From Bacteroidales bacterium Bact_20 (lineage in GTDB: Bacteria; Bacteroidota; Bacteroidia; Bacteroidales; DTU049), in contig LUZL01000072.1 in NCBI GenBank assembly GCA_001603615.1, positions 1 through 6,194 on the forward strand: a stretch of DNA of 6,194 nucleotides, read 5' to 3'. The notes beneath the pieces were generated by a model. It made no database searches and was not told where the DNA came from. It saw only the letters and a program-made list of their open reading frames with translations. The number at the start of each line of letters is the position of its first letter. Within the stretch, counting starts at the first letter, position 1. Positions 1-5,549 of the stretch are shown here, piece after piece. The position numbers and the translations under genes were made by a program.

Positions 1-1767
1 GATAAAGCATTAAGAAATGTTACTGATGATATGACTGCTCTGAAAAGAGATTCTCTAATTAATGAAAATATAAAAATTATTAAAGAAAATGCCACTAAGG
101 GTTCATCTTTAGTAGCGTCGGTAGTACCATTTTATAAAGGCTCTCAATATATTTTAATGCTATTTGAGGAATATAAAGATGTCAGGCTCGTATGTGCACC
201 TCCCTTATCAATAGGCTTTTTTGGGGGAGATGCTGATAATTGGACCTGGCCAAGGCATGTTGGAGATTTTGCTTTTTTAAGGATTTACATGGGACCAGAT
301 GGCAAACCAGCAACTTATAATAAAAAGAAAAACATACCATACTCACCTAAATATTATTTGCCCTTTAGTAATAATGGATATCAAGAAGGTGATTTCGTTA
401 TGAGTATTGGATATCCTGGCAATACTGATAGATTTATGACATCATATGGTGTACAAAAAGTGCTGGATATTATAGATCCTACAATTGTTAGGATTAGAGA
501 TATCAAACTTAGTATTCTAAGAAGAAATATGCAAGCAGACTCTACTATTGCTCTAATGTATACTTCAAAATATAATCGCATTTCTAACTATTGGAAATAC
601 TTTATGGGACAAATTGAAGTGATGAATAGACTAAAAGTAATAGAAAATAAACGTAATCTAGAGAAAGATTTTACTTCATGGATAAATGCTGATCCTCAGA
701 AAAAGTTACAATATCAAAACGTACTTGAAAATATTCAAAATATAATTAATTCATCAAACCAACTTCATAAAGCTATTATTTATTATAATGAAGCTGCTTT
801 TAATGGACCAGATATTATTTCTTTGATTTTAAGATTTGATAGTTTATATATTATTTTAAAAAACAATAACCTACCTGATGATCAAAAAAATGCTAAGATT
901 ATAGAACAGTCAACAAAATTAAAATATTACGTTTCTAATTATTTCTATCCTAGCTTTAATATTAATGTAGATAAAGAATTGTTTATTTCACTTTTTCAAA
1001 TGATATATAATGATTTATTACCACAGTATCATCCAGATATTTTTAAAGAAATTAGTAAAAATTCTACCTTTGCACTTTTCGCTGATGAAGTTTATAATAA
1101 ATCTATATTCTCTTCTAAAAATAATATCTTTGATTTTCTAAATAATCCACAATTATCTAATCTAGAGAATGATCTTGGTTTTAAAGTAACTAAATCATTG
1201 TATGTTAAATATAAAAATATTTATAAAGATTACAATAATACTCTAATAAATCTAAATAATGAAGAAAGAATTCTCCTCTCTGGTATCAGAGAAATGTTAA
1301 AAGATAAACATAAATTTTATCCTGATGCCAATAGTACAATGAGATTAACGTATGGCAAGATAGTGAACTACACTCCTGTAGGTGGCTCACCTTTAGCTTA
1401 TTATACTACTTTAGATGATATGATAGCTCGCGAAAATCCGAATAATCCAGAATTTACAATAGATACTAAACTAAAACAACTATACAAAAATAAAGATTTT
1501 GGCACTTATGCTGTTAATGGTAAAATACCTCTTTGTTTCATTAGTGATTTAGATGTGATCGGCGGTTGCTCCGGTGCTCCAGTATTAAATGCTAATGGTG
1601 AAGTAATAGGTATCGTCTTTGATATCAATTGGGAAGCCACTTCTTCTCAATATACATTTGATGCAGAACATACTAGATGTATAGCTACCGACATCAGATT
1701 TATTATGTTCTATTTAGATAAATATCTCAATGCTCAAAATATTATTAATGAACTGAAAATCATTTGA
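1..1767 (+). CDS. S46 family serine dipeptidyl-peptidase (DPP7/DPP11-like), 5'-partial
   Basis: S46 exopeptidases release N-terminal dipeptides from peptides in the periplasm and feed amino-acid fermentation in Bacteroidota. The frame is open from base 1, so the Met codon at 31 is internal; 588 residues are visible against about 700-720 for the family. The missing N-terminus would hold the signal peptide and catalytic His. Counting from the first codon, the DNWTWPRHVGDF motif carries the catalytic Asp (residue 89) and the substrate-amine-binding Asn80-Trp81. The family block KFYPDANSTMRLTYG lies at 438-452, and the nucleophile is Ser524 in GGCSGAP. Asp541 is the conserved N-terminus-binding Asp. 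The C-terminal TDIRFIMFYLDK stretch is also typical. Oddities: GGCSGA replaces the usual GGNSGS, and the P1-specificity residue after Asp541 is Ile542, where DPP7 has Gly and DPP11 has Arg or Ser. The family assignment is secure; the specificity is open. Confidence 0.94.
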   Translation, partial: DKALRNVTDDMTALKRDSLINENIKIIKENATKGSSLVASVVPFYKGSQYILMLFEEYKDVRLVCAPPLSIGFFGGDADNWTWPRHVGDFAFLRIYMGPDGKPATYNKKKNIPYSPKYYLPFSNNGYQEGDFVMSIGYPGNTDRFMTSYGVQKVLDIIDPTIVRIRDIKLSILRRNMQADSTIALMYTSKYNRISNYWKYFMGQIEVMNRLKVIENKRNLEKDFTSWINADPQKKLQYQNVLENIQNIINSSNQLHKAIIYYNEAAFNGPDIISLILRFDSLYIILKNNNLPDDQKNAKIIEQSTKLKYYVSNYFYPSFNINVDKELFISLFQMIYNDLLPQYHPDIFKEISKNSTFALFADEVYNKSIFSSKNNIFDFLNNPQLSNLENDLGFKVTKSLYVKYKNIYKDYNNTLINLNNEERILLSGIREMLKDKHKFYPDANSTMRLTYGKIVNYTPVGGSPLAYYTTLDDMIARENPNNPEFTIDTKLKQLYKNKDFGTYAVNGKIPLCFISDLDVIGGCSGAPVLNANGEVIGIVFDINWEATSSQYTFDAEHTRCIATDIRFIMFYLDKYLNAQNIINELKII

Positions 1768-1803
1768 TATATTCTATCCTACCCTACAAATAATTTCTCT
1801 TCG

Positions 1804-2985
1804 TTACAAATAAAATGGTTTAGTCCCTGGGAACCTTTTTTCATGAAGTTTTATGACTTCATTGTATATTATACCTTTTAATTCTTCCATTCCATAATTC
1901 TTTATTGCTGAGATGAAAACAGATAGATTGTTATTTGATGAACTCTTGTAATGTGAGATATAATCTTGTAAGTCAAATTGTGGATTTGATGAGAGCATCT
2001 TTTGCTCGAAGATGTCAATTTTATTATAAATAGTTATTATAACCTTATCTGCAGCATTTATGTCAGATAATATTTGATATACCACTTGCATTTGTTTCTC
2101 ATATTGTGGTGATGACAAATCTACTACATGTAGTAGAATGTCTGCTTCATTTACTTCTGCTAGAGTAGATTTAAATGATTCTATTAAAAATGTTGGCAAT
2201 TTGCGAATAAAACCTACTGTATCACTAAGTAAAAAGCTTACATCCTTTATCATAACCTTTCTAGTTGTAGTATCCAAAGTGGCGAATAGTTTATCTTGTA
2301 CTAGCACATCTGACTTACTCAATTTATTCATTATTGTAGATTTGCCTACATTAGTATAACCTATAAGAGTTGCACGCACGATAGATTGTCTATGTTTTCG
2401 CTGAGTTTTCTTTTGAGTATCCATCTCAGCCAATTGTTTTTTTAGCTTATTAATTTTATTTCTTATAATACGTCTATCTGTCTCTATCTCTGCCTCACCA
2501 GGCCCTCGCATACCTATTCCACCTCTTTGTTTAGAGAGATGCGTCCACATTCTTGTAAGTCTAGGTAGTAGGTACTCATATTGAGCTAACTCTACTTGAG
2601 CTTTTGCTACAGCAGTTTTTGCATGATCAGCGAAAATATCTAAAATTAGATTTGTTCTATCAATGATTTTACTATCTAAAATTTGTTCTAAATTTCTAAT
2701 TTGTGAAGGTGATAGCTCGTCATCAAAAATTACTGTATCTATATTATTTTGTTTTACAAAATCAGCTATTTCATCCACTTTGCCTTTACCTACAAAATAT
2801 CTTGCATCTATTTTGCTAAGATTTTGATAAAACACTCTAACGACTTCAGCATTTGCAGATCTTGCTAAAAAATCTAACTCTTCTATATATTCTTCAGTTT
2901 CTTCTTTAGATTGCCCAGGTAGAGATACTCCTACTAGTATGCACCTCTCTTTATTACTTAATAGTGAAATATTCTGTGGTTTCAA
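1804..2985 (-). CDS. hflX: GTPase HflX
   Basis: HflX is a cytoplasmic GTPase that binds the 50S subunit and, in characterised bacteria, splits stalled or idle ribosomes under heat and other stress. The 393 residues cover the whole family. The N-terminal HflX domain has the ERCILVG start (13-19) and YVGKGK-like segment (63-69). A basic helical linker (about 170-200) follows the glycine-rich GGIGMRGPGE loop (155-164). The G domain has the P-loop GYTNVGKS (209-216), switch I TTTRK (239-243), G3 DTVG (255-258), G4 NKID (321-324) and G5 SA (359-360). The start is TTG at 2985. The only codons between it and the upstream in-frame stop are AAA, ATA, ACT, AAT and CAT, and the first ATG in frame is codon 146, inside the conserved domain. 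It begins 8 bases after the stop of the membrane-protein gene, so the two are probably co-transcribed and translationally coupled. Confidence 0.96.
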   Translation of the reverse strand: MKPQNISLLSNKERCILVGVSLPGQSKEETEEYIEELDFLARSANAEVVRVFYQNLSKIDARYFVGKGKVDEIADFVKQNNIDTVIFDDELSPSQIRNLEQILDSKIIDRTNLILDIFADHAKTAVAKAQVELAQYEYLLPRLTRMWTHLSKQRGGIGMRGPGEAEIETDRRIIRNKINKLKKQLAEMDTQKKTQRKHRQSIVRATLIGYTNVGKSTIMNKLSKSDVLVQDKLFATLDTTTRKVMIKDVSFLLSDTVGFIRKLPTFLIESFKSTLAEVNEADILLHVVDLSSPQYEKQMQVVYQILSDINAADKVIITIYNKIDIFEQKMLSSNPQFDLQDYISHYKSSSNNNLSVFISAIKNYGMEELKGIIYNEVIKLHEKRFPGTKPFYL

Positions 2986-2993
2986 ATGATTAG

Positions 2994-3338
2994 TTATTTT
3001 TTATTTCCTATACTCAAAAATAATAATGACGTCGCAAAGCTAAAGCTATATAGTAACCATAAATATGAAAAGTTAAATGAAAAAATATCTAATATTTTAT
3101 AAAATGATAATGCAGCCATTGCAATGCTAGAAATCACTGTCATAGTATGCTTTTTTAAAAATCCACCAATGAATATTAAAATTCCAAAAATCAAAAATAA
3201 TAAATGAAATATAAATGCTATATCAAATGCAGGTTTAGTATTGAAAACAATAGGAAATGATATAGTATATACTAATAAAAGAATAACTATTCTTAATGTC
3301 CACATAGCTATTGGTGTGAATGCTTTAATTGGCTTCAT
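2994..3338 (-). CDS. Small four-helix integral membrane protein, function unknown
   Basis: I do not recognise a named family. The 114-residue product is strongly hydrophobic with four likely transmembrane helices at about residues 12-32, 38-60, 66-84 and 91-110. The connecting segments are short and basic (LKKH at 61-64, GNKK at the C-terminus). The Lys residues near the N-terminus and the even number of helices suggest both ends face the cytoplasm. There is no signal peptidase site and no catalytic motif. The gene starts at an ATG behind an A-rich leader and is followed after 8 bases by hflX, so it is the first gene of a two-gene unit. The reading frame is probably real: it fits exactly between a candidate promoter and hflX, and its hydrophobic pattern is regular. 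A role in the envelope or in stress is only a guess from the hflX linkage. Confidence 0.8.
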   Translation of the reverse strand: MKPIKAFTPIAMWTLRIVILLLVYTISFPIVFNTKPAFDIAFIFHLLFLIFGILIFIGGFLKKHTMTVISSIAMAALSFYKILDIFSFNFSYLWLLYSFSFATSLLFLSIGNKK

Positions 3339-3348
3339 TTTTTTATTG

Positions 3349-3356
3349 CAAAATTA
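3349..3356 (-). promoter_or_regulatory. Candidate -7 box (TAATTTTG) for the membrane protein-hflX unit
   Basis: Read on the minus strand, these 8 bases match the Bacteroidota TAnnTTTG element and are followed by CAA. No good TTTG/TTG -33 element lies 17-23 bases upstream. The ATG at 3338 begins only 10 bases past the box, so transcription from it would give an almost leaderless mRNA. This is a motif match only. Confidence 0.4.
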
Positions 3357-3423
3357 TTACAATTATTTTATTTTATTATAACTAACTGATTATCTTATTA
3401 AATAAATAAATCTAAAAATAAGC

Positions 3424-3446
3424 AAAATATTTTATTTTAATATTTT
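3424..3446. repeat. A/T-only inverted repeat in the divergent intergenic region
   Basis: AAAATATT (3424-3431) and AATATTTT (3439-3446) are perfect 8-base inverted arms around a 7-base spacer. The stem has no G:C pair, so it is a weak hairpin at best. It could be bent DNA or chance in such an A/T-rich stretch. Confidence 0.3.
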
Positions 3447-3460
3447 ATAAAAGCATTCAG

Positions 3461-3476
3461 TGAAACTTAAACTTCA
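3461..3476. promoter_or_regulatory. Imperfect palindrome upstream of the DUF4340-type gene
   Basis: The 16 bases TGAAACTTAAACTTCA have the symmetric form TGAA-nn-TTAA-nn-TTCA, with 12 of 16 positions symmetric. They end 18 bases before the candidate -7 box at 3495, where a -33 element would be expected and is not seen. An operator or activator site is possible; no regulator can be named. Confidence 0.3.
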
Positions 3477-3494
3477 TATTTGTAATTAATTTTT

Positions 3495-3502
3495 TATTTT
3501 TG
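3495..3502 (+). promoter_or_regulatory. Candidate -7 box (TATTTTTG) for the DUF4340-type gene
   Basis: This matches TAnnTTTG and is followed by CAA, as are the other two candidate boxes in the window. The ATG at 3529 lies 26 bases downstream, leaving a leader of roughly 20 bases. The nearest TTTG (3479-3482) is only 12 bases upstream, too close for a normal -33 element, so support is partial. Confidence 0.4.
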
Positions 3503-3528
3503 CAATTAATTTAATTAAAAAAATATTT

Positions 3529-4581
3529 ATGAAAGCTAAAACTAAAAAAACACTTTTGATAATTATCGTTGCTATCATAGTGATTATCGTTGTAGGATTA
3601 TTTATTTTACATCGCACAGATCCTATGTTATATCCTAAAGATAATGCCTTTAACATCACAGATACTAGTGCTATAACCAAGATTTTCATGGCAGACAAAA
3701 TGGGAAATTCAGTAGTTCTGAGCAGAACAGACAAAGGATGGCTAGTAAACGATACCTTCAGAGCTAATAATAATATGATAAATGAATTCATGAGAACTAT
3801 TTATTATATTAGTTTGAAAAGTCCTGTTCCTATCGCAGCTAGAGATAATGTGCTGAAACGTATGTCTAGCTTTGGTGTTAAAGTAGAAATTTATGCACGT
3901 GTTCCATGGGCTCGTATAGGCTCTCTATGGCTATTCCCAAAAGAACGAAAAATTCGTACATTTTATGTAGGAGATAATCCACAAGATAAAATAGGTACTT
4001 ATTTTTTAATGGATGGTGCTAAAGATCCCTATATTATGTATATCCCTGGAATGATGGGCTTTTTGCAAAATTATTTTTCACCTAAAGAACAAGATTGGCG
4101 CGATCATACTTTTATGAATATGTATTACCCTCAAATACAAAAAATAGAGGTTGCTTATTTTGATAATCCAGAAAATTCTTTTACTCTTATCAAAGAAAAT
4201 AACGAAAATATACACCTATTGGACTATAATAATGTAGAAATACCTAATTTAGATCTACCTAAAGCTCGTAGCTATATGAGTGGTTTCGTTAATGTCAGAT
4301 TTGCAGAAATGCTATCCTACCTAGATGAGGCTAAAAGAGATTCTATACTACAACAAAAACCTTATTGTAATATTAAATTAACTAGTATAGATAATCAAAT
4401 TCAAGAGATGACATTCTTCAAAATTTATTATCCAGAAGGGCTTGAAGATTCTTTTGGCAGAATCATCTATGAAGATAGAGATATGCTACATGGATATAAT
4501 AAAGAATTTGGATTAGTCACTTGTCAATATTATGTCGTGGGTTCTTTCTTTCAACCAATTAAATATTTTTTGACAGAATAA
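3529..4581 (+). CDS. DUF4340 domain-containing, membrane-anchored protein
   Basis: The function is unknown, and the family is recognised from its sequence pattern. The 350 residues start with a basic stretch and one long hydrophobic helix (about 8-27) followed by HRTDP, which looks like an uncleaved signal anchor holding the rest in the periplasm. The body has the repeated units of this Bacteroidota family: ITDTSAITKIFMADKMGN (43-60), the RTDKGWLVND strand-turn (66-75), the SPVPIAARD segment (98-106), the YVGDNPQDKIGTYFLMDGA segment (146-164) and the DWRD motif (189-192). A loop with WLFPKERK (134-141) sits between the two strands before YVGD; I believe some relatives share it, but cannot check. 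The start ATG is preceded by an A-rich leader. The gene is 198 bases from the following operon and diverges from the hflX unit, so it is probably transcribed alone. Confidence 0.82.
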   Translation: MKAKTKKTLLIIIVAIIVIIVVGLFILHRTDPMLYPKDNAFNITDTSAITKIFMADKMGNSVVLSRTDKGWLVNDTFRANNNMINEFMRTIYYISLKSPVPIAARDNVLKRMSSFGVKVEIYARVPWARIGSLWLFPKERKIRTFYVGDNPQDKIGTYFLMDGAKDPYIMYIPGMMGFLQNYFSPKEQDWRDHTFMNMYYPQIQKIEVAYFDNPENSFTLIKENNENIHLLDYNNVEIPNLDLPKARSYMSGFVNVRFAEMLSYLDEAKRDSILQQKPYCNIKLTSIDNQIQEMTFFKIYYPEGLEDSFGRIIYEDRDMLHGYNKEFGLVTCQYYVVGSFFQPIKYFLTE

Positions 4582-4613
4582 TTAATAATTAAAATAAAGA
4601 TAAGTGTTTTTAA

Positions 4614-4627
4614 TTGATTAATATCAA
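4614..4627. promoter_or_regulatory. Perfect FNR-type palindrome (TTGAT-N4-ATCAA)
   Basis: TTGATTAATATCAA matches all ten defined positions of the FNR consensus TTGATnnnnATCAA. It lies 32 bases after the stop of the DUF4340-type gene and about 100 bases upstream of the candidate promoter box at 4716. A CRP/FNR-family regulator sensing oxygen, nitric oxide or redox state is the natural candidate. Binding is inferred from the motif; Bacteroidota members of this family may have other preferences. Confidence 0.5.
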
Positions 4628-4635
4628 CAAATAAT

Positions 4636-4649
4636 ATGATAAATATCAA
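4636..4649. promoter_or_regulatory. Second FNR-type palindrome (9 of 10 consensus positions)
   Basis: ATGATAAATATCAA differs from TTGATnnnnATCAA only at the first base. Its centre is 22 bases from that of the site at 4614-4627, about two helical turns, so both would lie on nearly the same DNA face. The repetition and phasing support a real regulatory pair over a chance match. Confidence 0.45.
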
Positions 4650-4672
4650 TAATTAAATTGGAATTTTTTTCA

Positions 4673-4690
4673 TAGTTATTTTATTAACAT
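4673..4690. promoter_or_regulatory. Rex-type operator, upstream half of a tandem pair (weaker)
   Basis: TAGTTATTTTATTAACAT agrees with 11 of 14 defined positions of the Rex consensus TTGTTAAnnnnTTAACAA. It repeats 15 bases (GTTATTTTATTAACA) of the stronger site that follows, with a 17-base period. The two 18-base sites share base 4690. Confidence 0.45.
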
Positions 4691-4707
4691 TGTTATTTTA
4701 TTAACAA
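4690..4707. promoter_or_regulatory. Rex-type operator, downstream half (stronger)
   Basis: TTGTTATTTTATTAACAA matches 13 of the 14 defined positions of TTGTTAAnnnnTTAACAA, the site of the NADH-sensing repressor Rex in clostridia and Thermotoga. It ends 8 bases before the candidate -7 box, and its TTG (4690-4692) would serve as the -33 element, so bound repressor would block RNA polymerase. Rex is known to control hydrogenase and NADH-oxidising fermentation genes in other phyla, which fits the operon downstream. Confidence 0.55.
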
Positions 4708-4715
4708 ATAAATAT

Positions 4716-4723
4716 TAATTTTG
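4716..4723 (+). promoter_or_regulatory. Candidate -7 box (TAATTTTG) of the hydrogenase-linked operon
   Basis: This is a full match to the Bacteroidota TAnnTTTG element, followed by CAA. TTG at 4690-4692 lies 23 bases upstream, at the long end of the accepted -33/-7 spacing. Transcription would start near 4730, giving a leader of about 50 A-rich bases before the ATG at 4780. Confidence 0.5.
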
Positions 4724-4735
4724 CAAAAACAAAAA

Positions 4736-4771
4736 ATTAAAAACACTGATAATTTTAATTATTAAAAACAC
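4736..4771 (+). repeat. Direct repeat and A/T palindrome in the operon leader
   Basis: ATTAAAAACAC occurs at 4736-4746 and 4761-4771 (25-base period). TTTTAAT (4753-4759) and ATTAAAA (4761-4767) form an inverted repeat around one base. All of this lies between the candidate promoter and the ATG at 4780. It may be leader structure, an operator or simple A/T-rich composition; no Shine-Dalgarno sequence is present. Confidence 0.3.
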
Positions 4772-4779
4772 AAGATATA

Positions 4780-5130
4780 ATGGGAGTAAAACTTAGTGAT
4801 ATAACAAATGCTGTCAACGGAACAGTATATGCATGCAAAGAATATTTAGATGATGAATTGGAATATGCATTCTCATCAGATTTGATGAGTGATGTGCTAA
4901 CAATTGATAAAGAAGATGTAATATTAATTACTGGACTTAATAATATTCAGACTATTAGAACTTGTGAACTTGCTGAAATAAAATATATCATTTATGCTAG
5001 AAATAAAATGATAAATAACGACATTATCAAATTAGCTAATGAAAATAAAATACTTGTGATACAAAGTCCTTACTCTGTTTTTAAAGTTTCTGGCATTTTG
5101 TATAATCTTGGTGTGAAACCAATATATTGA
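4780..5130 (+). CDS. DRTGG domain-containing protein
   Basis: This is a small (116-residue) cytoplasmic protein made of a single DRTGG domain, a fold also found joined to CBS domains and phosphotransacetylases and thought to bind ligands or regulate partners. Family features are SDLMSDVL (33-40), the TGLNNIQTIRT segment (51-61), the strand KYIIYARNK (68-76), LANENKI (85-91) and the C-terminal GILYNLGV (105-112). The exact DRTGG letters are not present, as is common in the stand-alone members. The start is the ATG at 4780 behind an A-rich leader, and it is the first gene of the operon, 7 bases before the ATP-binding gene. In other anaerobes such genes lie beside RsbW-like ATPases and hydrogenase genes, so a signalling role in the hydrogenase system is inferred. 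No catalytic residues are apparent. Confidence 0.87.
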   Translation: MGVKLSDITNAVNGTVYACKEYLDDELEYAFSSDLMSDVLTIDKEDVILITGLNNIQTIRTCELAEIKYIIYARNKMINNDIIKLANENKILVIQSPYSVFKVSGILYNLGVKPIY

Positions 5131-5137
5131 TGAAAAT

Positions 5138-5548
5138 ATGATTTTAACATATAAAGTACAAGGTGGCGATTTTAGTAATGCAGGGAAATGTAGTAGCGAA
5201 GTGAAAAAAGTACTAAAGCAGTTAAATATTGAGCCTAAGATTATTAAAAAAGTTGTAATTGCTTTATATGAAGGAGAGGTAAACATCGTAGCTCATGCTT
5301 ATCATGGTGTTATCACTGTAGAAATAGATACGAAACAAATAAAAATAACACTCAAAGATGAAGGTCCAGGAATACCTGATATAGAAAAAGCTATGGAACA
5401 GGGCTACTCTACTGCTTCCCCCATTGTCCGCGAATTAGGATTCGGAGCAGGTATGGGCTTGCCTAATATGAAAAAAAATACTGATTATATGCACATCAGT
5501 AGCCAAGTAAATGAAGGTACAGAAGTTATTTTAATAAATTATTTTTAA
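5138..5548 (+). CDS. GHKL ATP-binding protein, anti-sigma-factor (RsbW/SpoIIAB)-like
   Basis: The 136 residues form one GHKL-type ATP-binding domain of the kind found in serine-kinase anti-sigma factors. The N box is seen in ALYEGEVNIVAHAY (42-55), with Glu47 and Asn49 as the likely catalytic base and Mg2+ ligand. The G1 box is DEGPGIPD (74-81), and the G2 box with its ATP lid is GFGAGMGLPNMKK (101-113). Family members phosphorylate a serine on an STAS partner or bind a sigma factor; neither partner is in the window. The gene starts 7 bases after the DRTGG stop and ends 1 base before the iron-sulfur protein, so all three are translated from one message. Its setting suggests that it takes a redox signal from the hydrogenase-like protein, but histidine-kinase-like or purely ATP-binding activity is also possible. 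Confidence 0.88.
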   Translation: MILTYKVQGGDFSNAGKCSSEVKKVLKQLNIEPKIIKKVVIALYEGEVNIVAHAYHGVITVEIDTKQIKITLKDEGPGIPDIEKAMEQGYSTASPIVRELGFGAGMGLPNMKKNTDYMHISSQVNEGTEVILINYF

Positions 5549-5549
5549 T

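Noticed and set aside
31..33. ATG at 31 as the start of the S46 gene
   Set aside because: The frame is open upstream to base 1, and the protein lacks the roughly 120-140 N-terminal residues that hold the catalytic His, so this Met is internal.
381..581. Minus-strand open frame of 66 codons inside the S46 gene
   Set aside because: It lies wholly within a well-supported conserved coding region on the other strand and shows no recognisable domain.
2138..2359. Plus-strand open frame of 73 codons
   Set aside because: It is antisense to the HflX G domain (P-loop to G3 region), where conserved codons explain the open frame.
3556..3569. FNR-like TTGAT-N4-ATCGT inside the DUF4340-type gene
   Set aside because: It has only 8 of 10 matches and lies within the codons of the membrane anchor, so it is best taken as a chance match.
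3486..3791. Minus-strand open frame of 101 codons with a hydrophobic stretch
   Set aside because: It is antisense to the signal-anchor region of the DUF4340-type gene; the hydrophobic look mirrors the A/T-rich membrane helix codons.
4614..4649. Terminator hairpin for the DUF4340-type gene
   Set aside because: The dyads have almost no G/C, short loops and no following T tract; they fit regulator sites better than a terminator.
5032..5286. Minus-strand open frame of 84 codons
   Set aside because: It crosses the junction of two real plus-strand genes and has no independent support.
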